This document shows positions 10,579 to 21,668 of a DNA stretch of 64,000 bases, in pieces. The notes below the pieces were generated by a model. The model searched no databases. It saw only the letters and a program-made list of their open reading frames with translations, and was not told the origin of the DNA. Location of the stretch: contig OY740773.1 of NCBI GenBank assembly GCA_963513935.1, positions 104,579,291 through 104,643,290 of the forward strand. Reading direction: 5' to 3'. Made by a program: the position numbers and the translations under genes. Every line of letters begins with the position of its first letter. Positions within the stretch are counted from its first letter, which is position 1. This stretch comes from Aphrophora alni. Lineage: Eukaryota > Arthropoda > Insecta > Hemiptera > Aphrophoridae.

Positions 10579-11376
10579 TATATACCAAGTGTCCTAAAAG
10601 TCCCATTCCCCCTTATTATTTTTTTTATTAATGGAAATAGACAGATTTGCTTTGGGGAAAGTTTAGATAACCAAAGGAGGAGTTTTTCGAAGTATCAACA
10701 TTTTCAACCCTTACTCCCAAAACGGGGTAGTTTGGGGGTAAGTCAAGAATTTTAAATAGCAACCCCTATTGAATGATACCTCATTTTAAAGGTCTTTTAA
10801 AAATAAGAATATTGACGTAAACTATAGGTCTCTAAGTTCATCCTATCCAACATAGCGACCAATCGAATTGTGAATGTTAACCTACCAACTCCAGTTGTTT
10901 TTTATTACATTACAAACTGCTCTATGTTGGTAAAATGATGGTAAGGGCCTAACCTTGTTTTTTTAGCTCAGATTAAGTTCTCGAAATGGCTACCATTTAC
11001 TTCTAAGCAGAATTAGAATCTGGGCTCAAAAGGATGTTGTACATTTCGTAACATTTCCGGTGTAAATTATTAACGTAAAATTCACAATTCGATTAGTCGC
11101 TATGTTGGGTAGGATGAACTTAGAGACCTCTAGTTTACGTCATTATTCTTATTTTTAAAAGGCCTTTAAAATGAGGTATCACTAAATAGGGGTTGCTATT
11201 TAAAATTCTTGACTTTCCCCCAAACTACCCCATTTTTGGGGTAAGGGTTGAAAATGTTGATACTTCAAAAATCTCCTCCTTTCTTTATCTAAACTTTCCC
11301 CAAAGCAAATCTGTTTATTTCCATTAATAAAAAAAATAATAGAGGGGGGGGTATTTTTAGGACACTTGGTATATAC
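10579..11376. mobile_element. Fold-back element A, arms about 300 bp
   Basis: Inverted arms at about 10579-10880 and 11070-11376 start with TATATACCAAGTGTCC and end with its complement. They include GGAAATAGACAGATTTGCTT, TTTAAATAGCAACCCCTATT, GATACCTCATTTTAAAGG and AGGTCTCTAAGTTCATCC, with scattered mismatches and indels. The centre (about 10970-11030) is itself partly palindromic. There is no transposase, so this is a non-autonomous fold-back or long-TIR MITE. The TATATA at the boundaries would suit a TA target-site duplication. Confidence 0.85.
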
Positions 11377-12306
11377 ACAAGGTATCCAAAAAGTATCAGA
11401 ACTGCATTACATTTTTTGAACCATTGCAGATTAAACAATAAAACTTAACACATCAATACTACACCTTAAAATCTACTTTTTGAAGCAACTATCAATTATT
11501 CATCACCTTATGGGGACGCCACGCGGGAAGTCGGAAGAACATCTTAAATGAGGTCATATTAAAGGTCTCTGTTAGAAGAGTACAATGCTGCAAATCCGAC
11601 CTCAAAAGGTTTACTCTATACAAAATGGTTACAGTTTAAATATTACAAGCACGGGCTTGTTGAAAATGGCTTAATTTTATTTCTTGATATGATTTACATA
11701 ATTAAAACCCCGATAATCCTCACTGGGTATAAAGAACATTTTTTTCTGGATAAGGAGTGCCTCTTCACCTCCAGTGGGAACGGTCCACGAGGATAATACT
11801 CAAATAGCACTTTAATTTGATGTGCTTAGTTGGTTTAGATCACATTAAAAATTATCTCCGTGCTCCTCCTTGTAGACTGTTACCACTGGAGGTGAAAAGT
11901 CACTTACCATCCTGAAAAAAATGTTCCTTACATTCGGTGTGGATTGTCGGGGTTTTACTTATGTAACTCATATCAATAAAAAAAATAAGCCATTTTCACA
12001 AGTCCAACATTGTAACCTTTACATTGTCGCCATTTTGTATAGAGTAAACCTTTTGAAGTCGGATTTGCGGCATTGTATTCTCCTAACAGAGACCTTTAAT
12101 ATGATGTAAAACTCGACCTACGCTCTCATTTAAGAATTTCTTCTGATTTTCTTGGCGTCCCCCATAAGGCGTTGAAAAATTGATAGTTGCTTCAAAAAGT
12201 AGATTTTAAGTTAGGCCTATAGTATTGATGTTATAAGTTTTATTGCTTAATCTGCAATGGTTCCAAAAATAACGCCGTTCTAATCCCTTTGGACACCCTG
12301 TATATA
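11371..12306. mobile_element. Fold-back element B, arms about 400 bp
   Basis: Inverted arms at about 11377-11790 and 11880-12300. The left end reads ACAAGGTATCCAAAA and the right end, complemented, reads ACAGGGTGTCCAAAG. Both then share GAACCATTGCAGATTAA, CAATAAAACTT, ACATCAATACTA, AAATCTACTTTTTGAAGCAA and a GACCTCAAAAGGTTTACTCT-like block. A 62-codon frame at 11921-12109 lies inside an arm and is not a gene. Relatives or parts of this family occur at 27.6-27.7 kb and 50.54-50.77 kb. Confidence 0.85.
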
Positions 12307-12777
12307 CAGGGTAGAAATAATTCTGGGAATGGTTATATGGGTCAAAATAAAGAAAATTTCCGTTTAATATTGTACAGAAACGCTCCTTTTACCAGATATC
12401 TGCCATTATGTTTTTTAAAATAAATATTTTATATCTCTAAAACGGCTCAACCGATTCAATTGAAATTTTCTATGGTACTTATCAATCTAAAGACCTAGTT
12501 TGAACAAAAATAATCAATTCGTTTTAATAATCCGTTTCAAAAAGACGCACATTAAAACATTTTAAATTTAAAAAACTCGTTTAAGTTATTTTTATTTAAA
12601 AACTGTAATGGCCACCATTTTGAAATTATTGGAACAAGTAGATTTAAAATGCTATATTTCAAAGTCTACAATACGAGCTTTTATATTTCATTGTGGCCTA
12701 AAACTAAGTTCCACAATTTAAAGTTGTCCATGAATCACGAGATACCAACAGTGACACGATAATATGAACACCCTGGA
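12301..12777. mobile_element. Fold-back element C, diverged copy
   Basis: It begins TATATACAGGGTAGAAAT and ends GAACACCCTG. An internal block around AATAATCCGTTTCAAAA is inverted as CCATTTTGAAATTATTGGAA. It shares sequence and order with the better preserved copy at 21.11-21.67 kb (GGTTATATGGGTCAAAATAA, CTCTAAAACGGCTCAACCGA). Its right part appears shortened or diverged. Confidence 0.75.
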
Positions 12778-13379
12778 TCTGTTATCTATTATTCACATCA
12801 CTGTAGTTTGTTCACAATGCCATCAGAAAACAATGATCTGGGAGACAAAATCGTCCTTTAACAAAAGTTTAAATCAAACAATTCTCTTGAACTAACGTAA
12901 CAATTTTCTCATTTTAAAAGCAAACAAAAACTAATTAATAATAGTATCGAGGCCCGGAGGGGTGATCAAAATGTTGATTATGTCACGGTTTATCAAATAA
13001 TTATTCTGAAAGGATCAGCCAGGAAAGCTATTATTTTAATGCGCTTGTAAACAATAATGAAACCCTGTGGGTAATTGGATTTTATGCCGTGTTATTGAAT
13101 TCCCGTAAACGAAGTGGATCTGTAAACTTTGGGTGTTTGTCGAGGTGGTGGTTGATATAGTACACCGAGTTGGTTGTTTTGTGACAGAGGTGGGAGTTAT
13201 GTTCGGCGACATCTGCTTTATATCGTGGCCTCTCGATCGACAACGCGGTTCCTTGCAGGAGAAACTGATAAACTTCTATCATTCAACAAAACACTTATAG
13301 TTTATTGTAAACGTAAAACTCTAACAGCCTAATATTTTTGTGCTATTTACTTATGTAGCATCGTTAAAAGCTACTAGTG
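12778..13379. other. Relatively GC-rich unique segment, no firm gene
   Basis: The segment from about 12930 to 13290 is richer in GC than its surroundings and is not shared with repeats in this window. A minus-strand open stretch at 13082-13282 (66 codons, containing NHHLDKHPKFTDPLRL) is preceded on that strand by a pyrimidine-rich TTTCTCCTGCAAG that could act as a splice acceptor, but no good donor follows. It may be a conserved non-coding or regulatory island, an exon or chance. Confidence 0.2.
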
Positions 13380-13700
13380 ACCTTTTTCGGTTTCGTAGGT
13401 AAATCAAGGATTCTTAAAAAATCGCGCTTTTAACTCTAAAACTAAGTCCGATTTCAATGAAACTTGTCAAAGTTGTTTATTGGCCGCGCCTAAAATCAGG
13501 AAAAATACGACCATTATTGGCGGCGGGTCCATTACATTTTTGTGATTAAATATTGCACGTGTGGTATCAAATTAAAGGCAAGCTTGCTTTGGTTATGAAT
13601 ATGTATTAGTTTTTCCTAAGTTTTTAACATGTCGGCACACGAAAGCCGCACACCTTGCATTCTTTCTACTCTCCCTTCTAGTTTGGACACTATAAGTTGG
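13380..13700 (+). repeat. Dispersed repeat R4, copy 1
   Basis: A stretch of about 320 bases has a diverged copy at 28.13-28.47 kb. Shared landmarks are TTTAACTC(T/C)AAAACT, GATTAAATATTGCACGTG versus AATTAAATATTGCATGTG, GTATCAAATTAA, CCTAAGTTTT and a GGCGC/GGCAC-rich block. No coding potential is seen. Confidence 0.7.
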
Positions 13701-13939
13701 AAAAATCTGAAAAACATTGCGCATCATAAATGGAAGTGAAAAGGGGATTTTTAGAATTTTCCCCTGCAGTTTTATTTATTTTTTAAACAATTAATTCAGT
13801 TGATACACATTGATTGATTTCTAACAAACGCAGGACTACAAAATATAACCACTGATTCGTCTAAATTTTAACCATAAACCTGAAAATGAACGCTTAAATA
13901 GGTTGGGAGCTAATCGACGGTTTTAGAAAGGCTAATTTT

Positions 13940-14050
13940 AATTGCCGTGGTCACCTCACATTGTCCTAATTTACCGCTAATAGCTTGGAGAGTTACACCC
14001 GCAGGGATGGCAATATCCGAACTTCCCTCCATCTCTCGATCCAGTGAGAT
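13940..14050 (+). repeat. Dispersed repeat R5, copy 1
   Basis: CCTAATTTACCGCTAATAGC, AGTTACACCCGCAGGGA and CGAACTTCCCTCCATCTCTC recur in diverged form at about 29.25-29.35 kb. It lies downstream of R4 in both places, so R4 and R5 may be parts of one larger element. Confidence 0.65.
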
Positions 14051-14202
14051 AGCGATTTATTAATACGACACCCTTTAGATGTTGACTTCATGTCGAAACC
14101 TGACTATTTCAAATCTAGAGTTACGTTGAACTAGTTTCTATTGATTGAGGTGATTGTAATTATAGCTTCTTCAGAACATAAAGTACTGGTATTTACATGG
14201 TA

Positions 14203-14205
<3 letters not shown>

Positions 14206-14237
<32 letters not shown>

Positions 14238-14250
14238 TTTTTTTTAATGT
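14206..14250 (+). repeat. (TTA)n microsatellite and T run
   Basis: About ten ATT/TTA triplets followed by a T run. Confidence 0.95.
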
Positions 14251-14359
14251 TATCGTCGAGGGACTGTAACAGAAGTGAAAACTTTAACTATCAATTTTTT
14301 AAAATTTTTAACAATTTAATAAAATAATTAACTTTTTAGACTTTTAAATTTAATATGTA

Positions 14360-14510
14360 TGGGTATGTGAGAAAGTTTGTGCAATATTTTTGCATTGAAT
14401 TATTAGTTTGACTATGTATGGAGTCTGAGAAAGTTAGTGTAAAGTTTTAATATGTTTGTGAGAAAATATATGAGAAAGTTTGTGCAATATTTTTGCATCC
14501 TGCGAGTGAT
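14360..14510 (+). repeat. Dispersed repeat R6, locally repeated
   Basis: GAGAAAGTTTGTGCAATATT with TTTTGCAT occurs at about 14368 and again at about 14471, with a diverged version between. Related GAAAGTTTGTGC or AAAGTTTGAGCAATATTT motifs occur near 24.26, 26.09, 44.7 and 58.52 kb. Confidence 0.5.
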
Positions 14511-15094
14511 TCCCCACATCTACTTTCACGCTCACGCATGCATGGCGCAAGGTAGTGGTGATTCCCCTCTACCGCTTTCAGTTTTTCCCTCATTCGCTTT
14601 CACTATTCCCCTCATTTCGAGCAAGTTCACCGTCCATTTTATCATATTTTTAGATCTTATATAAATTGTCATTTTTCTGAAGAGCGATTTCTTTCCTCTA
14701 AAGGTCTCATTATATGCCGGCTGGACGATTTTTCAGTCGGATAATGTGTGTTTAGCACATCCTAATTCCCGTCACAGTAGTTCTAATTTTCTTAACAAGA
14801 GTTCGCTACTAATTGTAGCTTCCTAATTTTCCTAACGAAGTCAACTGCGTAAAGTTTGAACCCCTACCGGTGATTTAACTTACAACCTCGAACACGTCAA
14901 GCCAGATGAAAACCACTGGACCAGTAACGAGAGTAAGTATGTAGGTTAGAGAAAAAGCAACACCTTCAAACAGGTTCACTACTAGTCCGAATTGCGGCGG
15001 GATAAGAACATATATACATCTACTGGACTTGCAGCTCGCATCCACAGAAAATGTATTTCGAATAAAAATTTGTTCTTCCAGATTTCATTTACAA

Positions 15095-15099
<5 letters not shown>

Positions 15100-15130
<31 letters not shown>
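15100..15130 (+). repeat. Poly(A) run of about 30 bases
   Basis: A homopolymeric A tract. No LINE or SINE body is recognised immediately upstream. Confidence 0.9.
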
Positions 15131-15133
<3 letters not shown>

Positions 15134-15339
15134 ATGGAATACGTATGTAGCCTACATTATGTTTTTACGTACCTAGACGAATGTTAAAAAGTTTGGATTA
15201 GGCAGAAAACTTATTTGTTATATCTATTAAAAATGTTGATTATTGCTGTAATATTTGAGTAAAATATCGGAAAAATGCATTTTCTTTATCACCATCTATT
15301 TTTATAAATTTTGTATTGGTTTCGTAATTTTATTTTTCT

Positions 15340-15640
15340 TGTTTGAAGGCGTAAAGCTTTGCAGTCATCATTGCCTTAAAAAAAGGAAAGATAAATAAAA
15401 GAAAAGAAAATAGGATAAAATAGAGATCTCTACCCTTCGAATACTCTAATAGCGTTACAAATATTGGTTAGGTTAGGTTAGGTTAGGTTAGGTTAGGTTA
15501 GGTTAGGTTAGGTACTTGATAGGAAAGATAAAACGGGGGGGGGGGAGTGTCTAACCCAAGACTACATGAAGAAAGATGTAGAACCAGCTAGGATTCACGA
15601 GTTTGCCACAGTCTTACTCATTTATAACCTCACTCTAAAG
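15340..15640 (-). repeat. R1 copy interrupted by (TTAGG)n and poly(G)
   Basis: A full-length-looking R1 copy: AGGCGTAAAGCTTTGCAGTC, CGAATACTCTAATAGCGT, GATAGGAAAGATAAA, GTCTAACCCAAGACTACATG and GATGTAGAACCAGCTAGG. Its middle (normally GGTCGGAAAAGAACAAGAG and so on) is replaced by about nine GGTTA units at 15468-15513. A G run follows at about 15535-15545. Confidence 0.85.
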
Positions 15641-16289
15641 AGGCTTTTTTAAATCCAACAAGTGAATTCCCTTACACCTGAAAATGTATTCACACCCATT
15701 TCATCGAAATCCTTCAAATAGTTTTCAAAATAAAATATAGACATAGAAATTACTATTGTATTAACATTAGAAGTGGGATAGTAATGTTGAAAGGATTGAT
15801 CCTTTAGATATGAAACAGCAGTGGTAAAATCACTAACATTATCTTTCAAAAACGATAAAATGGAACACAACAATGAAAATATGACAAGTGAATCAACAAC
15901 ACCAAGTAATACATCCTTGATCAGTACAGTTAATGCTTGGGCAGGTTAGAAGCCTGAGGACGAGTCTGGTAGCGAGATATTCAGATGATGCTGCTGCGCA
16001 AACATATCTTGCCACTGTTGCCACATATCATATGTGTTTACAACTGAAGTGGAACTGGCAACGTTGCATAACTCTGACTGACTAACCACAATATTTTTCT
16101 GGTGCGTGTTTGAACCGTATACATTTTCAATATTTAACCTAGAAATGTATGTTTAGGCGTGAATCCCGTTTGTGTCATTAGGTGAAGAAAAGATGTAATT
16201 GAATCTAATCATAGTGTTTTTAAAGTACTGTAATTGAAATTCATAAATTCAACAAAGTTTTTCAACACTCTCTCATAAAACACATTAAT
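15641..16289. other. No gene recognised
   Basis: AT-rich; a minus-strand 74-codon frame at 15649-15873 has no recognisable motif and is not called. Confidence 0.4.
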
Positions 16290-16515
16290 TTTCTTGTTGC
16301 TTAAAGACGAAAAACTTTTCTGTCAACATTGCTTTACATAAAAAGAAGATCCCCATCCCCTCTAGAATATTCTAAGCGTCAATGTCGGAAAAGTACAACA
16401 GTTGTTCTAGTGAGACCGAAAGGGAAAATAAGCGAGATACCCAACACTACATTAAGAAATATGTAGGATCCAGCTAGGCCCCTCGGGATTGCCAAGCCTG
16501 TACTCTCTAAAGTGA
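16290..16515 (-). repeat. Dispersed repeat R1
   Basis: CTTGTTGCTTAAAGACGAAA, CTAGAATATTCTAAGCGTCA, ACAGTTGTTCTAGTGAGACC, TATGTAGGATCCAGCTAGG and CTCGGGATTGCCAAGCC, ending at CTCTAAAGTGAGC. It is one of the more complete copies. Confidence 0.8.
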
Positions 16516-17094
16516 GCTCCAAGGGTCTTATACAGCTACAAACGATAAATTAACATCGAACTCGTTTTTGAAAAACATCTTAATAAATAATAACGTTATA
16601 CTGTTTGTTTCTAGAAACAGGATCAACCTCTCATCAACAGAAACAGCAAACGCCCTATCTCTTCACAGTTCAAAGGTATACTTGCTAAATGTCTCGCGTC
16701 ATCGCCATTTTCAGTGTTCAGGCGTAAGCCCCTACCCCTTCCCTCGCACCGCTGATCAACCCTACTCACCCTATTAGAAACTGACATAAACTTTCTATTC
16801 TACAAAATTAAAGTCATTATAACATCGTTTACACTTTTGTCATTTTTTTTATTTTTTTTATAGAGTTTCCTTCCATACAGATTTTAAAATGTATTTACGT
16901 CAACAAAATTTATTATAAATGATTAATTTTAAGGTTATTTTTTAGTGATTAATTTTTCTGTTACATACCCTAACAGTCCTAATCTTCCTGGCAACTCTTA
17001 TCTTTGCAAGCATAATTTATACTTACGTTAAAAAATAATTGATTTTTTTTATTTATGGAAATAATATATTAAAAATTTTCTAGTAGTATTTATA
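16516..17094. other. No firm gene; weak exon-like patch
   Basis: TTGTTTCTAG at about 16607-16616 is a reasonable plus-strand splice acceptor shape, and the following 150 bases are less AT-rich, but no matching strong donor or recognisable peptide is present. The remainder is AT-rich. Confidence 0.2.
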
Positions 17095-17126
17095 ATAATA
17101 ATTTGTTTTGTTTTTTCAGGTAAGAT
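17095..17126 (+). promoter_or_regulatory. Juxtaposed splice acceptor/donor (possible ratchet site 1)
   Basis: A T-rich tract (TTTGTTTTGTTTTTTCAG) ends at 17119 and is followed with no exon by GTAAGAT. A strong 3' splice site fused directly to a strong 5' splice site is the signature of recursive splicing in long insect introns (known from Drosophila). A second such site on the same strand lies at 51.02 kb. The function is inferred. Confidence 0.4.
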
Positions 17127-17339
17127 CATTTCCAGGGGAACAGAAATCGATAATTAGTAAGTAGTTAGTTAATAATTTATATTGGAAAAAGCTAATTTAA
17201 GTTGTGATTTGTTTGAGAAAACAAAATGGGAACGACTTTTTTTAGAAACCGAGCGAGATTTTTTTATGCAATCGATTCAGTCTATGTTGATATTGGTTAT
17301 CATTCAATTGCATATATTTAATGTTGTCTAAAAGTCGAG

Positions 17340-17460
17340 AAACAATATAAAAAAGGAGAAAAGTTCATAAAATAATTTCCTAGCATTCGAAAACTCGTCA
17401 AAGCCAGAAGAGAACAAGAGTTGGTCAAGAGAGACTAGACAGGAAAGATGAAAGATAAGG
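17340..17460 (-). repeat. Dispersed repeat R1 (partial)
   Basis: AGAACAAGAGTTGGTCAAGA, GAGACTAGACAGGAAAGATG. Only the core of R1 remains. Confidence 0.7.
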
Positions 17461-20247
17461 ATTCAATTAAAATAAAACAGTAATAAATAGCATGACTGGT
17501 ATTTTGGTTTGTTTTGCATTTAGAGAAACAATAACAGTTTCTAGAGTGGTTTTAACTCTTTAACGACCACTTTCTAGACTCTATAGTGCACTTGCTTATG
17601 TTAAGTTTATAAAAATGGCTAAAAAACATCCATTTTTATTTATTTAAATTAAAGTTTCATAGAGTTACAAAGTGTCAAATATTTTTTACATAACAAATAT
17701 TGTTTTATCCCACGATATTTTCTCTAAAATATGATATTAACTTATTTTAATTGGTAAATTAAAGTTTAAAAAAACTATAGTTGGATTGTTGACGCTTACC
17801 TAAAATTTAGTCACCAGCCAACAAGGCCCACCAGTCTTGAAAGTTTTGTTGTTCAGCTTAAAGCCGCCAGAATCCCATGGTGTATATTTTTTTGTTGTTG
17901 TTGTTGTTTAAAGGCGTAACACCTCCCTTTTAACATCGTCTCACTAAAAAAAAAACGAAGAAAGATGTGTCATTAAAATCGGTTTAATAGTTTTTAAGAA
18001 CTGAAAGGACAAGCGACCCTCCAACAAATTTATTAGTATAGATATTTCTAAGAATAAAACCACTTTAAATGTGTTCTTATCAGAATGAATAAGGCATTAT
18101 CAGTCCCACCACTTCCCGCCGTAGTTCTTCTCTCCCTCTAAATCCGCATTCTTTGAATTCACCATTTCAAACTAAAACTGTATAAATGCAAATATTTTCT
18201 AAAGCATCAGTCGGCCATGTTTGTTTATCCCATTGCAAGCCTCTCTCATGTTGAAGTCAAGGGCAACCAGGTGACCATAAGCGATGGTTTCTCTACACTC
18301 ACTGGTGTATATTGCTCTATAATTTGACCTTGGGTGAAGATTCTATTCATCGTTCAAACGCTGATTAGAGGCGTGAAATTTTGTTTTGTAAGAGCAATTC
18401 TTACGCGAGGTGAATAATTGGGAAATTTATTTTGTTTGAGCGGATCACATTTCATTGCTGAACAAAACAATTGCTGTGTTTAATTAATACTTAATTATAG
18501 AGAAAGTAGATGATGGGTTGTAAATATCTGGAAGTTTTTTCGTTTTCCTCAGAGTTCTCAACGGTGATAAAACATTCCATAAATTTTCTCCACTCACTAT
18601 TCCCACAATTGAAACCAATGAGACTATGATAATCTTGCCTCATATGTACCTCAATGTTAATTGCATTTAATTGAAATAGAGCATTCATAACGCGATCAAG
18701 GTTCATTTTTGTTTTTTGCCAATTATTGCTGAACCGTGATATCTTTTTACTTGAAATTTTTCACACGGGTTTGGGTTAGTAATCTTCACGTTTCATTAAA
18801 ATTTCAACGAAATTTGTTCGGACGTTTTTGAGAAATTTAGATTTTGTAAACATACAATGGTCGATTTTTTGTTTCTAGAATTCCAGTATTTTTGGTCAAA
18901 TGGCGACCGATATGTTTTATTTGTGTATTTTGAATATAGATTTGAGAAAAATTGAATTTTTGTGTTTTTCTTAACTCACCACAAATTTTGAATTATGAAA
19001 AAAAGAGAGAGAGAGAAAAAAAGAAAATCCAAGATGCCTAAAATATGTCTTTAAACCAATTTTTTTAAATCTCATAAATATTATTCCTAAAAAGCCAGTA
19101 GGTGTTCTAAGCAATTACCAGAAAATTATAATTTTTGTTTCCTATCGATAATTCTGTTATTCCTCAGCCCTACAGAACAAATAAAAATAACTGTAGTGTT
19201 ATTACACCTTTTACCCTAGATTTGTTTTAAATTTCAACTGAATTTGACTTTGAAAAGAAAAAGAAAATCGTTTCTGGAAATACGTACTGTGAATTTTGCG
19301 AATTTTTGAAGTGCCTGTAGTTCCTAAACAGTTTAAGATATCGAAAAATATCCAAGAATAAACAAACCTTAAAACAATGTTTTTTTTATTCAAATTGTCG
19401 TAAAATAATAAAATTTTGTTCAATTCAAAAATTGTCGTAAAATAATGAGGTTCACGTAAAAAGTTTTTCAGCTGTTCGCCGTATTGGAAAAATGACGGTA
19501 ATCCAAGCCATGATTAAGCAATCTAGCACGTAAAACGAATGCTAATAAATAATTTGATTTTACCAAATCAATTTCATTTGCCAACTGAATCTGAAACAGT
19601 ATAGAATTCTCGTCATCTTCAATCATACGAAACAATCACACCATCACCTTGTATGCAAACGAGATGTAAAATGTTCCCTCTCGAGATAAATTATTTAAAC
19701 GATTTACAAAAAATACGATGTATCCGGTGTGCTATGTTGGTAACACTGTCCATTGTTGCCTTCAATTGTATTTAATAGTGGACATTGTGTGTCTAGATTG
19801 GAGCATTCGGCCTACACAATGCCACCAGACGTCGCTAAGCCCACTCCTCTTACAAGATCTTCTTTTCTTTTTTGTCTCACGACAAACTGCAATTCACTAT
19901 TGTCATCAACGGATAATTATCCAATTACTATAAACGGATAAAGTTTATTGTTTGGATTAAGATTGCGGTTGTCGTGAATTATTAAAATTGATAATTTATT
20001 CAGTTTACCACTTTATCCTTATTTATACAGGTTGATAGACGCAGTAACGTAGATCCTTTCAGGACTTGTTCTAGTGGTAAAAAAATTAATAAATTTGGAT
20101 TAAAATAATATATTGAGTTCAGATTTGGTACACGCATTTTATGTGTTACATTTTACAAGTGTACGAAAAACGTAGATTTTATTACGTATATTTTCAAAAT
20201 GGTGGCCGTTAAAAATATTAACAAAAATAGGAACTCTCCTGGAGATT
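17461..20247. other. No gene recognised; single R2-like copy
   Basis: About 2.8 kb without a supported gene. Around 18790-18960 a stretch with ACGAAATTTGTTCGGACGTT, AGTATTTTTGGTCAAATGGC and GACCGATATGTTTT resembles the R2 unit of the 30.1-31.1 kb array. Open frames of 62-71 codons here lack motifs. Confidence 0.4.
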
Positions 20248-20600
20248 TTATGCTGTCTTATTTAACTTCCCATGGTACCACTGGGCATGGGAGCCCTGAC
20301 GGAGCTTCACTTTGTCACCCATGCAGTTGAGGTTGAACTCGTGGGGGTAGTGGTGCTGCTTATAGTGGATATTCTCCTTCCTCCTTCTTTTCTTGGGGTT
20401 GGTGTCGGTTTTGTGCCGAAAGGCTCTACATACATCGGCACTCCTAGTTCTATTGAAACTCTTAAAGTACATGTGAGTGGTATGGCGTCGTGCCGAGAGG
20501 CTCTACATACGCACACCCTTCCAGTTCCACGGAACTGGTCAAGCTTAGACTTGAACTCAACAAGAATCTGTTGAATCAAAATGTAAGCAGGCATAATCAA
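20248..20600 (-). pseudogene. Coding-like relic of unknown identity
   Basis: Two overlapping frames are open on the minus strand (97 codons at 20307-20600 and 74 codons at 20248-20472), in a patch that is clearly richer in GC than its surroundings. The sequence contains a roughly 85-base direct duplication (GTGCCGARAGGCTCTACATA on the plus strand, near 20415 and 20491). One frame ends with HAQWYHGK followed shortly by a stop. This is weakly reminiscent of the start of an SH2 domain (WYHGK), but nothing else supports that. I do not recognise the protein. It could be a pseudogene fragment, an exon or a repeat with unusual composition. Confidence 0.25.
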
Positions 20601-21110
20601 GGATGTGTAAATACTAATTTAGGGTTGCAAATAATTTGTGGAACAAATAAAAACTTGTTATAATTTAATGTAAGTTAAAGTAAAGTAGTAGTGTAGCTAA
20701 GTTAGGTAATAGTGTAGATTAACCTACATAATTAAATAACCTATAAAATTATCTGTTTTATTTTTAGACCTACATTAGTATTTCCACATCATAGACTATA
20801 CCTAATTGTATTTTTATCTTGATTCAACAATGGAAAGTATGAAAAATCTCCTCCTGAAAATGTTTCAAACGTCAAATTTCCGAAACTTTAAAGCGCCTAA
20901 ACGGGTAGATTTATATATAAACAAAACAAAGAATTCGAAAACATTGTAAAAAATATTGGTTCCCATAAGAAATTTTAAAAAAGTTAGCAGCCATATTGGA
21001 AAATGGCGGTTTCTTTTCAGAGTTTCCAAAACCAATTTTTTAGTTACTGTATATGGAAAAGTAACAACAGCAGTGTACAATATACCAATTGTGCACTCGA
21101 TAAAAGACGC
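20601..21110. other. No gene recognised
   Basis: AT-rich; nothing specific. Palindrome-like AAATGGCGGT segments near 21000 are common in the repeats of this window. Confidence 0.4.
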
Positions 21111-21668
21111 TATACAGGGTGTGTCTGTAATGGGCGGAGATTATTCAGGGGGTGGTTATATGCGTCAAAATAAAGAAAAAAAGTTCCTATAAACATTTGT
21201 CCGAAAATGCTTCTTTTACCAGCTATCCTCCATGTTGTTTTTTTACTAAATAATTTATATCTCTAGAATGGCTTAACCGATTGAGTTGAAATTTCGTATG
21301 GTAGTCGTAAATGTAAAGAGCTAGTTTGTAAAAAATAATCAACTTGTTCTAACAATCCGTTTTAAAATGGCGGTCTTTTAAACATTTTTAATTGAAATAA
21401 CTTTACTTGAATTATTTTCATTTAAATTGTTTAAATGCTCGCCATTTTGAAGCGGATTATTGGAACAAGTTGATTATTTTTTTCAAACTAGTTCTTTAGA
21501 TTAATGGCTACCATGGAAAATTTCAACTCAATCGGTTAAACCGTTTGATATAAATATGGCTGTTAAAGATGCGTTTCCAGACATAGCAACTGTTTTTCTT
21601 TATTTCGACCCGTATTTATGATTACCCCTTGAATTGTATCTGCGCAAAACAGGAACACCCTGTATATA
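21111..21668. mobile_element. Fold-back element C, best copy
   Basis: Begins TATACAGGGTGTGTCTG and ends GAACACCCTGTATATA. Arms of about 260 and 250 bases face each other around a short centre near 21400. Paired blocks include GGTTATATGCGTCAAAATAA with its diverged complement, ATTGAGTTGAAATTT with AAATTTCAACTCAAT, and AATCAACTTGTTCTAACAAT with its near complement. There is no open frame. It is related to the diverged copy at 12.30-12.78 kb. Confidence 0.85.
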
